This document shows positions 26,644 through 34,968 of a stretch of DNA of 64,000 nucleotides, piece after piece; the stretch's first letter is position 1, and every line of letters starts with the position of its first letter. A program made the translations under genes and the position numbers. The stretch comes from an uncultured Alphaproteobacteria bacterium. Lineage in GTDB: Bacteria > Pseudomonadota > Alphaproteobacteria > Caulobacterales > Aquidulcibacteraceae. The notes beneath the pieces are model-generated. The model saw only the letters and a list, made by a program, of their open reading frames with translations. It was not told where the DNA came from and ran no database searches. The DNA lies in assembly GCA_902826335.1 (NCBI GenBank), contig CADEEL010000006.1, forward strand, positions 1-64,000. The letters run 5' to 3'.

Positions 26644-26722
26644 ATTTTCGCGCGTTCACACCCTGTGCCGGTTTCCCCCAGCGCGCGTGCGTGCATGATC
26701 GCCCACGCGTATGGGGTGAGAA

Positions 26723-27415
26723 ATGGGGCGTGCGGGCGCGGCTTTAATGGCCGGCATGGCGCTAGCGGCAATCGGCGGGCCGGCGCGGGCGGGCGCGTGG
26801 ATTGCGCCCGAGGGCGGCCAAGAAATCACCACCTTCACCTACGGCGAGACGGAATTCGGCACGGTCTCCGAGTCAGCCTATTTCCGCGAACAACCCCTCG
26901 GTTCCCGCTGGGCGCTGGTGTTGCATCCTTGGGTGGAATACGGCGCCGATGAATTTGGCGAGACGGTGCGGGCCGAGGCGTTCGCGGGCCTCAAACGCGC
27001 GCTGCACAGGGGTTCGCATATGGCGACGGCCGTGCAGGCGGGCGTGGCCTGGCGATCCGATCCGCCTGACGGCTGCGACGAGGGCGGCGGCGAGGTGCGT
27101 GCGCTGGCGGGGGCCTCCTGGACGCACGCCTTCCTTAACGTGGAGGCGGCCGCGCAGGCGTTTTCGGGCGGGTGCGGCCGTCAGCGCTTCGAAATCACCG
27201 GCGGCTTCCGTCCGACCCAGCGTTGGATGGCGCTTGGCCAGGCGTTCGTGGAAGCCGGCGGCGCCGGCGATGAGACAATCCAACTCCAGGCGTCCGTGGT
27301 GCGGTTCGGGTCCGATGGGCGGCGCGGCCTGCAATTGGGCGTTCGCACCCGCCTCGAAGCCGACGAGGCATCGCCCTTGCTAGTCCTGGGCTGGTGGGAC
27401 CGGCCCGGCGACTAA
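26723..27415 (+). CDS. Secreted, probably outer-membrane beta-barrel-like hypothetical protein
   Basis: A 230-residue protein with an N-terminal signal (MAGMALAAIGGPARAGA) and then alternating aromatic and polar strands (EITTFTYGETEFG, WALVLHPWVEYGADEFGE, ITGGFRPTQRWMALGQAFVE) as in small barrels. The end is LLVLGWWDRPGD. It stands 63 bp before the RND efflux pair on the same strand and may share its transcript, hinting at an envelope role. No named family was recognised. Confidence 0.7.
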   Translation: MGRAGAALMAGMALAAIGGPARAGAWIAPEGGQEITTFTYGETEFGTVSESAYFREQPLGSRWALVLHPWVEYGADEFGETVRAEAFAGLKRALHRGSHMATAVQAGVAWRSDPPDGCDEGGGEVRALAGASWTHAFLNVEAAAQAFSGGCGRQRFEITGGFRPTQRWMALGQAFVEAGGAGDETIQLQASVVRFGSDGRRGLQLGVRTRLEADEASPLLVLGWWDRPGD

Positions 27416-27478
27416 TTGGCTCGTCCTGGGCGCATGGCCTCGACACAGACTTGTCATCTAGGGCGTATAGCCAGCAGC

Positions 27479-28627
27479 ATGGCTCATTCCTTTCCGCGCT
27501 ATGGCTTCGCCATTGTCGTTGTCGGCGCTCTGGCGCTGATGGCGGCCGTCGTGGCCGGGCGGACGGTGTTAGACGGAGCCGGCTCGCCGCAAGCCAGCGC
27601 CGCGGCCGGGCCGGCGGGCGGCGGCCGAATGAAGGGCCAGGACAATCCCGAGGTCGAGACATTCGAGGTGCAGCCGACGGCGTTCTCCGACGCCATCCAG
27701 GCGATCGGCACGGCGCAGGCGCGCGAAAGCGTGATCATTACGCCCAAAGTGGCCGACACGATCCGCGCCATCCGCTTCGAGAGCGGCGACCGGGTGCGCC
27801 AGGGCCAGGTGCTGGTCGAGATGTCGAGCGTCGAACAACAGGCCGATCTTTCCGAAACGCGCGCCCAGCGCGAGGCGGCGCAGCGTGAATTGGCGCGGTT
27901 CCAGGAACTGAACGAGCGGGGCTTTGCGCCGCGCGCGCGCCTCGACGCCGCCCAGGCCGCATTCGACGCCGCTGACGCGCGTGTGCGCGCCGGCCAGTCG
28001 CGCATCGCGGATCGGACCATTCGCGCGCCATTCGCAGGAATCATGGGTCTGCGCACCGGCAGCCCTGGTCAATATGTGCGCCCTGGCGAACAGATCGGCA
28101 CGCTCGATGATACATCGCAGATCAAGCTGGATTTCGACGTCGCTGAGGCGCAAATGGCGCGCTTGGCGCCCGGCGTGGCGATCGTGGCGCGCACCACGGC
28201 CTATCCGGGCGTGGATTTTTCCGGAACCATCGCGCAGGTCGACAGCCGTGTGGCGACGGCGACGCGCACGGTGCGCGTGCGCGCATTGCTGGCGAACGCC
28301 GATAATCGCCTCCGGCCCGGCATGCTGATGACGGTCGAGATCCGCTCCAATCCGCGTGACGTGCTCGCTATTCCGGAAACCGCGCTTACCGATGAAGCCG
28401 ATGGCGCGTACGTATTTACCGTGGCCATGCGCGACGGCGCACTTGTGGCCGAGCGCACGCGCGTGCAAACCGGCGCGCGCATCGGCGGCATGGTGGAGAT
28501 CACGTCCGGCCTTGCGCGCGGCGCGCGTATTGTAAGCGTCGGTGTGCAGCGCGTGCGCCCCGGCCAGCCGGTGCGGATCGCGGGCGCGCCGCGTCGCCAG
28601 CCGCCCGCGCGGCCGGTGCGGAGTTGA
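27479..28627 (+). CDS. RND efflux periplasmic adaptor (membrane fusion protein)
   Basis: A 382-residue HlyD/AcrA-type adaptor anchored by an N-terminal helix (YGFAIVVVGALALMAAVV). Order of domains: barrel-sandwich (TPKVADTIRAIRFESGDRVR), alpha-hairpin coiled coil (roughly residues 105-165), lipoyl return (TIRAPFAGIMGLR), then beta-barrel and membrane-proximal parts (DVLAIPETALTDEADGAYVF). The start is uncertain: ATG at MAHSFP is used, but ATG 15 codons earlier is possible. It precedes the transporter gene by 10 bp. No TolC-like gene is nearby. Confidence 0.9.
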   Translation: MAHSFPRYGFAIVVVGALALMAAVVAGRTVLDGAGSPQASAAAGPAGGGRMKGQDNPEVETFEVQPTAFSDAIQAIGTAQARESVIITPKVADTIRAIRFESGDRVRQGQVLVEMSSVEQQADLSETRAQREAAQRELARFQELNERGFAPRARLDAAQAAFDAADARVRAGQSRIADRTIRAPFAGIMGLRTGSPGQYVRPGEQIGTLDDTSQIKLDFDVAEAQMARLAPGVAIVARTTAYPGVDFSGTIAQVDSRVATATRTVRVRALLANADNRLRPGMLMTVEIRSNPRDVLAIPETALTDEADGAYVFTVAMRDGALVAERTRVQTGARIGGMVEITSGLARGARIVSVGVQRVRPGQPVRIAGAPRRQPPARPVRS

Positions 28628-28637
28628 GCACGCGGGT

Positions 28638-31600
28638 ATGACGCTCTCCGATCTTTCGGTGCGGCGGCCTGTGCTGGCGACGGTGCTGTCGCTGGTGATC
28701 ATCGTGTTCGGGCTGATTTCCTTTGTGCGGCTGCCATTGCGCGAGCTGCCGGATGTCGATCGTCCGGTTGTGTCGGTCAGCGCGTCCTATAGGGGCGCCT
28801 CGGCGCAGGTGGTCGAAAACCAGGTCACGCGCATCATCGAGGATCAGCTTTCCGGTATCGAGGGCATCGACCTCATTAGCTCCACGAGTCGCGATGGGCG
28901 CTCGACGGTGACGATCGAATTCGCGCTCTCGCGCGATATCGAGGATGCGGCCAATGACGTACGCAACGCGGTGTCGCGCGCGCGCGGACAATTGCCCGCC
29001 GACATTGATGAGCCCGTCGTCCAGAAGGCCGATGCGGACGCCGATCCGATCATCTGGTTCACGTTGCGCTCAACCAGCATGGATCGCATCGCGCTTACGG
29101 ACTATGCGGAGCGCAACATTGTAGATCGCCTCTCCACGATCGACGGTGTGGCCAATGTGCGTGTTGGCGGCCCGCGCGCGGCGCTGCGCATCTGGCTGGA
29201 TACAGCCGCGCTGGCGGCGCGTGGGTTGACGGTCGACGATGTTGAGAGCGCGCTAAGGGCGCAAAATATCGAACTGCCCGCCGGCTATGTTGAAAGCCGC
29301 GAACGAGATTATCAGGTGCGTGTGGCGCGCGCCTTCCAGACTCCGGCTGAGTTCGCGCGTCTGCCGATCGGGCGCGGCGAGGGGCCCGCCGTGCGATTGG
29401 GGGATGTCGCGCGCATCGAAATGGCGCCGGAAGAGACGCGCCAATTGTTTCGCGGCGATGGCGTCGATCAGATCGGGCTCGGCATCGTGCGCCAGTCGCG
29501 GTCGAACGCCCTTGCCGTCGGCCGGGCGGTGAAAGCGGAAATGGAGGCGATCGGGCGCGATCTTCCCGCCAATACGTTCACGCGCATCTCCTACGATTCC
29601 ACCGTATTTATCGATCGCGCGATCGGCCGTGTGTGGCAGACCTTGCTGGAATCAACCGCGCTCGTCGTGCTCGTGATATTCCTGTTTCTTGGCTCGCTGC
29701 GTGCGGCGGCGATCCCGGCGGCGACCATACCTGTGTGTTTGATCGGCGCGTTCGCGGTGCTCGCGCTGTTTGGATTCACAATCAATCTTTTGACGCTGCT
29801 GGCGCTCGTGCTCGCCATTGGGCTTGTGGTCGACGATTCGATTGTGGTGCTGGAAAACGCGCAGCGCCGCATGGATACGCTGGGCGAGCCGCCCCTGCTC
29901 GCCGCGCAGCGCGGAGCGCGGCAAGTGTACTTCGCGGTGGTGGCGACAACCGTCGTGCTGGTGGCGGTGTTTTTGCCGCTCTTGTTCGTCGGCGGCTATG
30001 TTGGGCGCCTGTTCGTGGAACTCGCGGTGACGGTGGCGGGCGTTGTCATCATTTCAGCGTTCACGGCGTTGTCTCTGACGCCGATGATGTGCTCGCTCTA
30101 TCTGCGCCCCGCCGCTCAGGATACACGCCTGCACCGCATCGTCGAGCGCGTGCTTGGCGCGGTGAAAGCTTCCTATCGCGCCTCTCTGGAAGCGGCGCTG
30201 GCGATGAAGCCGCTTGTGTTCGCACTCTTCGCGCTTGTGCTCGTCGGCGGCGGCTACCTCTTCTCCCAGCTTTCATCCGAGCTTACGCCGGCGGAAGACC
30301 GCGGCAACCTGATGATCAATGTCCAGGCGCCGGAGGGCGCGGGCTTTGAATTTACGCGCCGCATCATGACGCGTGTGGAGGCGGTGCTTGGAGAGTATCG
30401 CGAACGCGGCGAGGTGCGCACGGCTTTGGTCGTCGCGCCGGGCTTTGGCGATCAAGGCGCCAACCGCTTCTCAAGCGGCTTCGCGCGTGTGTTCTTGACG
30501 GATTGGGAAGATCGTTCGCGCAGCGCTGAAGAGATCGCCGGCGAGATGAACCGCCGCTTCGGGGAAATACCTGGCGCGATCATTCGCGTTTCGCCGCAAA
30601 ATCCCTTTCAGCAAGGCGGCGGCGGCGAGGGCGCGTCCCTGGCCTTGCTGGGCGACGATTATGTCGAGCTTGGCGCGGTGGCTGACCGCGTCGTGGATCG
30701 CGCGCGCGCGAACCCAATGTTCATGCGCCCGCGCACGAATTACGAGCCGAATTCGCCGCGCGTGCTGGTCGATATCGACCGCGAACGGGCGGCCGCGTTG
30801 GGCGTGTCGGTGCAGGCGGTGGGGCGTACGCTCGAAGCCACGATGGGCGCGCGGCGCATCAACACGATCAGCGATCGCGGCGAGGAATATTATGTCTATC
30901 TGCAGGCCGAGCGCGGCGAGCGGACCGACATCGCGGACCTCGCCAATCGCTATGTGCGCTCGGATCGCACGGGCGAACTCATACCGCTCTCGACCATCGT
31001 GACGTATCGTACGGTGGGCGATGCGGCGGAGCGGCGCCGGCTTAACCGCCAGGCGCAAGTCACGGTCAACACGTCGCTGGCGCCTGGCGTTGCGCTTGGA
31101 GACGCCATCGCCGCGCTCGAAGCGATGGCGCGCGCCGAGATCGGCGAACAAAGCATCACCATCGCCTATACCGGCCAGGCCCGGCAATTGGAGCAGGCCT
31201 CGGGCGCGATCGCCTTCGCCTTCGCGTTCGCGCTGATCATCGTGTTTTTGGCCCTCGCGGCGCAGTTTGAGAGCTTCATCCACCCGCTGATCATCATGCT
31301 GACGGTGCCGCTGGCCATAGCGGGCGGGCTGTTCGGGCTCTACGCATTCGGCGGCACGCTCAACATTTACAGCCAGATCGGCCTCATCATCCTCATCGCG
31401 CTCGCCGCCAAGAACGGCATTCTCATCGTGGAATTCGCCAACCAGCTGCGCGATGAGGGCAGAAGCGTGCGCGAGGCGATCCTCGAAGCATCCGACCTGC
31501 GCGTGCGGCCCGTGCTGATGACCAGCATCGCCACCATCGTCGGCGCCGCGCCTCTGATCCTCGGCCACGGCGCGGGCGCTGAGAGCCGCCAGACCATCGG

Positions 31601-31769
31601 CGTCGTGATTTTCTTCGGTCTCTTCGTCGCCACGATGCTGACGCTGTTTGTCGTGCCCGCCTTCTACGATCTCATGGCGCGGTTCACGCGCTCACCGGAG
31701 GCGCGGGCGCGCGAGATCGACACTTATGACGCGGCAGAAGCCAAGGCGCGCGCCCAGCCCGCAGAATAA
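28638..31769 (+). CDS. RND efflux inner-membrane transporter
   Basis: A 1,043-residue AcrB-type proton-driven pump. The start at MTLSDLSVRRPVLATVLSL gives TM1; the proton-relay aspartates are in GLVVDDSIVVLEN (TM4), and the lysine of TM10 is in LAAKNGILIVEFANQ, so it is a drug/hydrophobe (HAE) type rather than a metal pump. Two large periplasmic loops lie between TM1-2 and TM7-8. Substrates are unknown. No local TetR-type repressor is visible. Confidence 0.94.
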   Translation: MTLSDLSVRRPVLATVLSLVIIVFGLISFVRLPLRELPDVDRPVVSVSASYRGASAQVVENQVTRIIEDQLSGIEGIDLISSTSRDGRSTVTIEFALSRDIEDAANDVRNAVSRARGQLPADIDEPVVQKADADADPIIWFTLRSTSMDRIALTDYAERNIVDRLSTIDGVANVRVGGPRAALRIWLDTAALAARGLTVDDVESALRAQNIELPAGYVESRERDYQVRVARAFQTPAEFARLPIGRGEGPAVRLGDVARIEMAPEETRQLFRGDGVDQIGLGIVRQSRSNALAVGRAVKAEMEAIGRDLPANTFTRISYDSTVFIDRAIGRVWQTLLESTALVVLVIFLFLGSLRAAAIPAATIPVCLIGAFAVLALFGFTINLLTLLALVLAIGLVVDDSIVVLENAQRRMDTLGEPPLLAAQRGARQVYFAVVATTVVLVAVFLPLLFVGGYVGRLFVELAVTVAGVVIISAFTALSLTPMMCSLYLRPAAQDTRLHRIVERVLGAVKASYRASLEAALAMKPLVFALFALVLVGGGYLFSQLSSELTPAEDRGNLMINVQAPEGAGFEFTRRIMTRVEAVLGEYRERGEVRTALVVAPGFGDQGANRFSSGFARVFLTDWEDRSRSAEEIAGEMNRRFGEIPGAIIRVSPQNPFQQGGGGEGASLALLGDDYVELGAVADRVVDRARANPMFMRPRTNYEPNSPRVLVDIDRERAAALGVSVQAVGRTLEATMGARRINTISDRGEEYYVYLQAERGERTDIADLANRYVRSDRTGELIPLSTIVTYRTVGDAAERRRLNRQAQVTVNTSLAPGVALGDAIAALEAMARAEIGEQSITIAYTGQARQLEQASGAIAFAFAFALIIVFLALAAQFESFIHPLIIMLTVPLAIAGGLFGLYAFGGTLNIYSQIGLIILIALAAKNGILIVEFANQLRDEGRSVREAILEASDLRVRPVLMTSIATIVGAAPLILGHGAGAESRQTIGVVIFFGLFVATMLTLFVVPAFYDLMARFTRSPEARAREIDTYDAAEAKARAQPAE

Positions 31770-32267
31770 TCAGCGGCGAGACTCGATCGCAAGATAGGCG
31801 ATGAGATCGCGGCGATTGTTGGCGTCGCGCACGCCGGGAAACACCATCAGCGTGCCGGGCACGGTCGTGCGTGGATTGGCGAGGAAGCGATCCAGAGTCG
31901 CGGCGTTCCAGGTGAGGTTGGCGTTGCGCATGGGTTGCGAATAACCGAAGCCGCGCACTTGCGCGGCGCGTGCGCCGTAGACGCCGTGGAGGTTCGGCCC
32001 AACGCGATTGCCGGCGCCGGCCGTAATCTGGTGGCAGGAGCGGCATTGCGCGAACGTGCGCAGGCCATTCTGATAATTGGCGGCGTTGAGCGGCGCGGGC
32101 AGGGCCGCGACGCGGCGTGTGATTTCTTGCGGGGTCAAGGCGGCGCCGGCGGCGCTGGCGGCGCTGACCGAGATTGGCGCCGGGGCCGGCGCATCGGGCG
32201 CATCCTGGCTCGGCCCGCAGGCGAGCACGGCGAAAGCGGCGAGGGCGGCGAGAAAAAATCGTGTCAC
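31770..32267 (-). CDS. Class I cytochrome c lipoprotein
   Basis: A 165-residue exported cytochrome. The start is a GTG (VTRFFLAAL) with GGAG six bases upstream. The signal ends in a lipobox (VLACG). Heme is bound at CRSCH (FAQCRSCHQ), and the distal Met is in GTLMVFPGV. GPNLHGVYG and RGFGYSQPMR are typical of cytochrome c2-like proteins. A roughly 60-residue Ala/Pro-rich spacer separates the lipid anchor from the heme domain. Convergent with the RND transporter (stop codons adjacent). Confidence 0.92.
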   Translation of the reverse strand: MTRFFLAALAAFAVLACGPSQDAPDAPAPAPISVSAASAAGAALTPQEITRRVAALPAPLNAANYQNGLRTFAQCRSCHQITAGAGNRVGPNLHGVYGARAAQVRGFGYSQPMRNANLTWNAATLDRFLANPRTTVPGTLMVFPGVRDANNRRDLIAYLAIESRR

Positions 32268-32336
32268 AAGTCGCTCCAAGTCAAGTCCGCGTCCCTCTTC
32301 GCTCGAGCCGCGCTAAGCGCGCAATGCGCCCCAGCG

Positions 32337-33251
32337 TCACGGCAAGGCGCGCAAGGCCGCCTCAATGCCCGGCAGGAGCGGCGCATAGGCTGGCTCAGCG
32401 GTGACTCGCGCGTTCACGTAAAGTGCGGCGAAAAAAGCGGCGGTGTTGTGGCGTTGGGCGAGGCCCCAGGTCGAGGAAAAGGCCTCGCGCCAGTCATTCA
32501 GCGGCGCCGGCTGCGCGCGGGCCGCCAGCCAGGCCGTCCACTCCGCCTCGCTGTACATGTTGCGGCGCGCGATCATGAGCACCGGCGCGGCGAGGCGCTC
32601 GCTCTCGCCATAAATGTAAAAATGCCCCTCTGGCGTGATCTGCGATTCAACGGTCGCGAGGATGCGGTCAAGGTCCGCGCGGCCAAGCGCCGGGTTCAAG
32701 GCCAACTGCACGAGCATGTCCGCGCCGTGCGCGACTCCATGGCGCCAGCCATCGCGATCGTCAAAACCGCGATAATCGCGAACGCCGCGCACATACTCGG
32801 TGGCGGCGGCGAGAAGCGCGGCGCGCGCTTGCGTTGTGAGATAAGGCTCAATGCGGTCGGCGCGGGCGAGTTCGGCCAGGGTGAGGGCGGCGAAGGGACG
32901 TGCAAACCCCTGCGCATCCCCCTCCGTTAAGCGTGCACGCAGGCGCGCTTCCATGTCGCGCATCGTATCGGCTGACAATTGCCGCGCGCGCAGAAAGCGA
33001 GAGAGCCCCTCGAAGGCGACGCCGTCGCGCAAGACAGGGTCCGGATCGGCAAGACAGGCGAGCAGTCCGCGTGCCAGCGCCGTTCGGCGCGCGGTGTCGG
33101 CGACGGCAAATCCGCCATCGCGCAGGGCGATCAGCGTGGCGCGATCAAAGCCGGGAGGCGGGCACGGCTCAGCCGGCGCCGGTTGCGCCGTCGCGTGTTG
33201 GCACGCAGCGGTCAACATCGCCCCAATGATCGCGAGATGAGCAGGCTTCAC
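32337..33251 (-). CDS. DUF2785-like lipoprotein
   Basis: About 304 residues with a signal and likely lipobox (IIGAMLTAACQ). The mature part is helical, with HEAT-like regularity: LADPDPVLRDGVAFEGLSRFL, PFAALTLAELARADR, DYRGFDDRDGWRHGVAHGAD, as seen in DUF2785 proteins; function unknown. The second of two nearby GTG codons is chosen because AAGGAGG lies six bases before it. It starts 3 bp after the symporter stop, so the two are one operon, implying a role linked to the transported solute. Confidence 0.75.
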   Translation of the reverse strand: MKPAHLAIIGAMLTAACQHATAQPAPAEPCPPPGFDRATLIALRDGGFAVADTARRTALARGLLACLADPDPVLRDGVAFEGLSRFLRARQLSADTMRDMEARLRARLTEGDAQGFARPFAALTLAELARADRIEPYLTTQARAALLAAATEYVRGVRDYRGFDDRDGWRHGVAHGADMLVQLALNPALGRADLDRILATVESQITPEGHFYIYGESERLAAPVLMIARRNMYSEAEWTAWLAARAQPAPLNDWREAFSSTWGLAQRHNTAAFFAALYVNARVTAEPAYAPLLPGIEAALRALP

Positions 33252-33253
33252 CG

Positions 33254-34729
33254 TCACCCTCCTTGCGCCGTCGGCGCGGCGCGGCGCTGCTCCCAGAGCC
33301 CGACAGCCACATAGCCGATCAATGCGGCCAGCACTGACAGCAAGAACGATCCGTCCAAAGCGGGCGCTTCGCCGGCCAAGAGGAGGCCGACCGCCGCCGA
33401 GATGCTTTCCCCGTCGCTCAACATTTGTTGCATCGGCCACAGCGCCAACGTCCAGAGATTTGCGACCACCGCCGCCGCGACCCCGGCCAACGCCGCCCGC
33501 TCCGAGCCGAACTGGCTGCGCAAACCGAACAGCACCGCCACGAGGAGGCCGGCCTGGCCCAGCACGGAGGTGAGCGTGATGAGGTCGCGGATGCTCGCGC
33601 CGCCGGCGGCGATGGCGTAGGCGATGAGGCTTGCCGCGATGGTGGCGGCGCGCGCGAGAATAAGCTTCATCCGCTCGCTCGCCCGCGCGTGGAATTTCGC
33701 GACGAGATTTACCGACACGAGCGATGACACGGACAGGATGTTTGAATCCGCCGTCGACAAGATCGCCGATAAAAGCGCGCCGGTGAACAGAATGAACACG
33801 ATCGGCGAGGCGGTTTCGCGCATCAGGGCGAGAAGGAAATTATCACCCTCCTCGGCGCCGACGATGTGGACGCCAGCAAGGCCAAGCAGGACGGGCGCGG
33901 CGCCCACAGCGAGATAAAGTCCCGCCGCCGTGAAGCAGGCGCGTTGCGCCACCTGTGCATCGCGCGCCGAGAGGAAACGACTGATTGCTTCTTGTGTGAC
34001 GAGCGAGCCGAGGATCGGCACGGCCCAAATGTCCAAACGGCCAAGCCAGGTTTCGCCTTCGCCGACCAGCGTCAGTTGCGCTGGCTCGATTGAGGCGAAG
34101 AGGCCGTCGACGCCGTCAAGATGCGCGATGAGTGCGCCAAGCGCGACAATGAGGCCGACCACCAGCACGATGGATTGGATGATGTCCGTCGCGATATCGC
34201 CGAGCAGGCCGCCAAACGCCGTATAGGTCATGACGAGCAGCGCGGCCGCTAACAGCGTCGCGCCTTCCGGCACGCCGAGCGCGGTGTGCATCAGCACGGA
34301 CAGCGCGATTAATTGCGCCGCCGCCCATATGATCGAAACCGGAATGGTCAGCCAGACGCAGGCGAGCTCCGCTATGCGCCCAAATCTGTCGCGAAAAAAA
34401 TCGGCGAGAGTCACATAGCCCTTGGCGCGAAAGGCGCCGGCGATGAACAGCGCCATGGCGACAAGGCAGATTGCGTAGCCGAACGGTTCGGCGCGTCCGC
34501 CCGCGAGGCCGCCGCTGGCGATTTCGGCGGACGAGGACAAGATGGTCTCGGCGCCGAACCAGGTGGCGAAGACGGACAGGGCGACTGGAACGAGGCCGAG
34601 GCGTCGGCCGGCGACGAAATAGTCCGTATCGGTCTTGACCCGCCGGCTCACCCACAGCCCGACGCCCAATTGCAGCGCGACGTAGCCTACGATTAGTGCG
34701 GCCATCAGGCCGGAATTGATGGCGCCCAT
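33254..34729 (-). CDS. Sodium:solute symporter family transporter
   Basis: A 491-residue inner-membrane protein of the SSS family with about 13 hydrophobic helices. The family pattern is visible in TDYFVAGRRLGLVPVALSVFATWFGAETIL split over TM1-2, GYVTLADFFRDRFG, YTAFGGLLGDIATDIIQ and ILSTADSNILSVSSL. The substrate (sugar, amino acid, carboxylate) cannot be told. First gene of a two-gene unit with the DUF2785-like lipoprotein. Located directly downstream of tRNA-Thr. Confidence 0.92.
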   Translation of the reverse strand: MGAINSGLMAALIVGYVALQLGVGLWVSRRVKTDTDYFVAGRRLGLVPVALSVFATWFGAETILSSSAEIASGGLAGGRAEPFGYAICLVAMALFIAGAFRAKGYVTLADFFRDRFGRIAELACVWLTIPVSIIWAAAQLIALSVLMHTALGVPEGATLLAAALLVMTYTAFGGLLGDIATDIIQSIVLVVGLIVALGALIAHLDGVDGLFASIEPAQLTLVGEGETWLGRLDIWAVPILGSLVTQEAISRFLSARDAQVAQRACFTAAGLYLAVGAAPVLLGLAGVHIVGAEEGDNFLLALMRETASPIVFILFTGALLSAILSTADSNILSVSSLVSVNLVAKFHARASERMKLILARAATIAASLIAYAIAAGGASIRDLITLTSVLGQAGLLVAVLFGLRSQFGSERAALAGVAAAVVANLWTLALWPMQQMLSDGESISAAVGLLLAGEAPALDGSFLLSVLAALIGYVAVGLWEQRRAAPTAQGG

Positions 34730-34756
34730 TCCGTGTCCCCCAACAGCGACGGCCCG

Positions 34757-34829
34757 TGCCGCCAGAGGGACTCGAACCCCCGACCCCCTGATTACAAATC
34801 AGGTGCTCTACCAGCTGAGCTATGGCGGC
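34757..34829 (-). tRNA. tRNA-Thr (TGT)
   Basis: A 73-nt cloverleaf on the minus strand: acceptor GCCGCCA/TGGCGGC, anticodon stem CCTGA/TCAGG with loop TTTGTAA (anticodon TGT), T arm with GGTTCGAGTCC. Unlike the other tRNAs here, no CCA is encoded (the 3' end runs ACGG), so it needs CCA addition. Confidence 0.96.
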
Positions 34830-34968
34830 GCGGGCGCGTTTGTGCCGTGAAACGCGCGCGGACGGAAGATGTCGGCGCGTATGCGCCGCGGCGCTGAAGG
34901 CTCGCGCTCGGCGGCGCGCTCGGCTATGGACGCGACGCGCGGGGACGCCGCGCTGCATGGGGTGCGCG

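Noticed and set aside
30471-31568. 365-codon minus-strand frame inside the RND transporter
   Set aside because: Opposite a highly conserved transporter with intact motifs; no independent evidence of coding.
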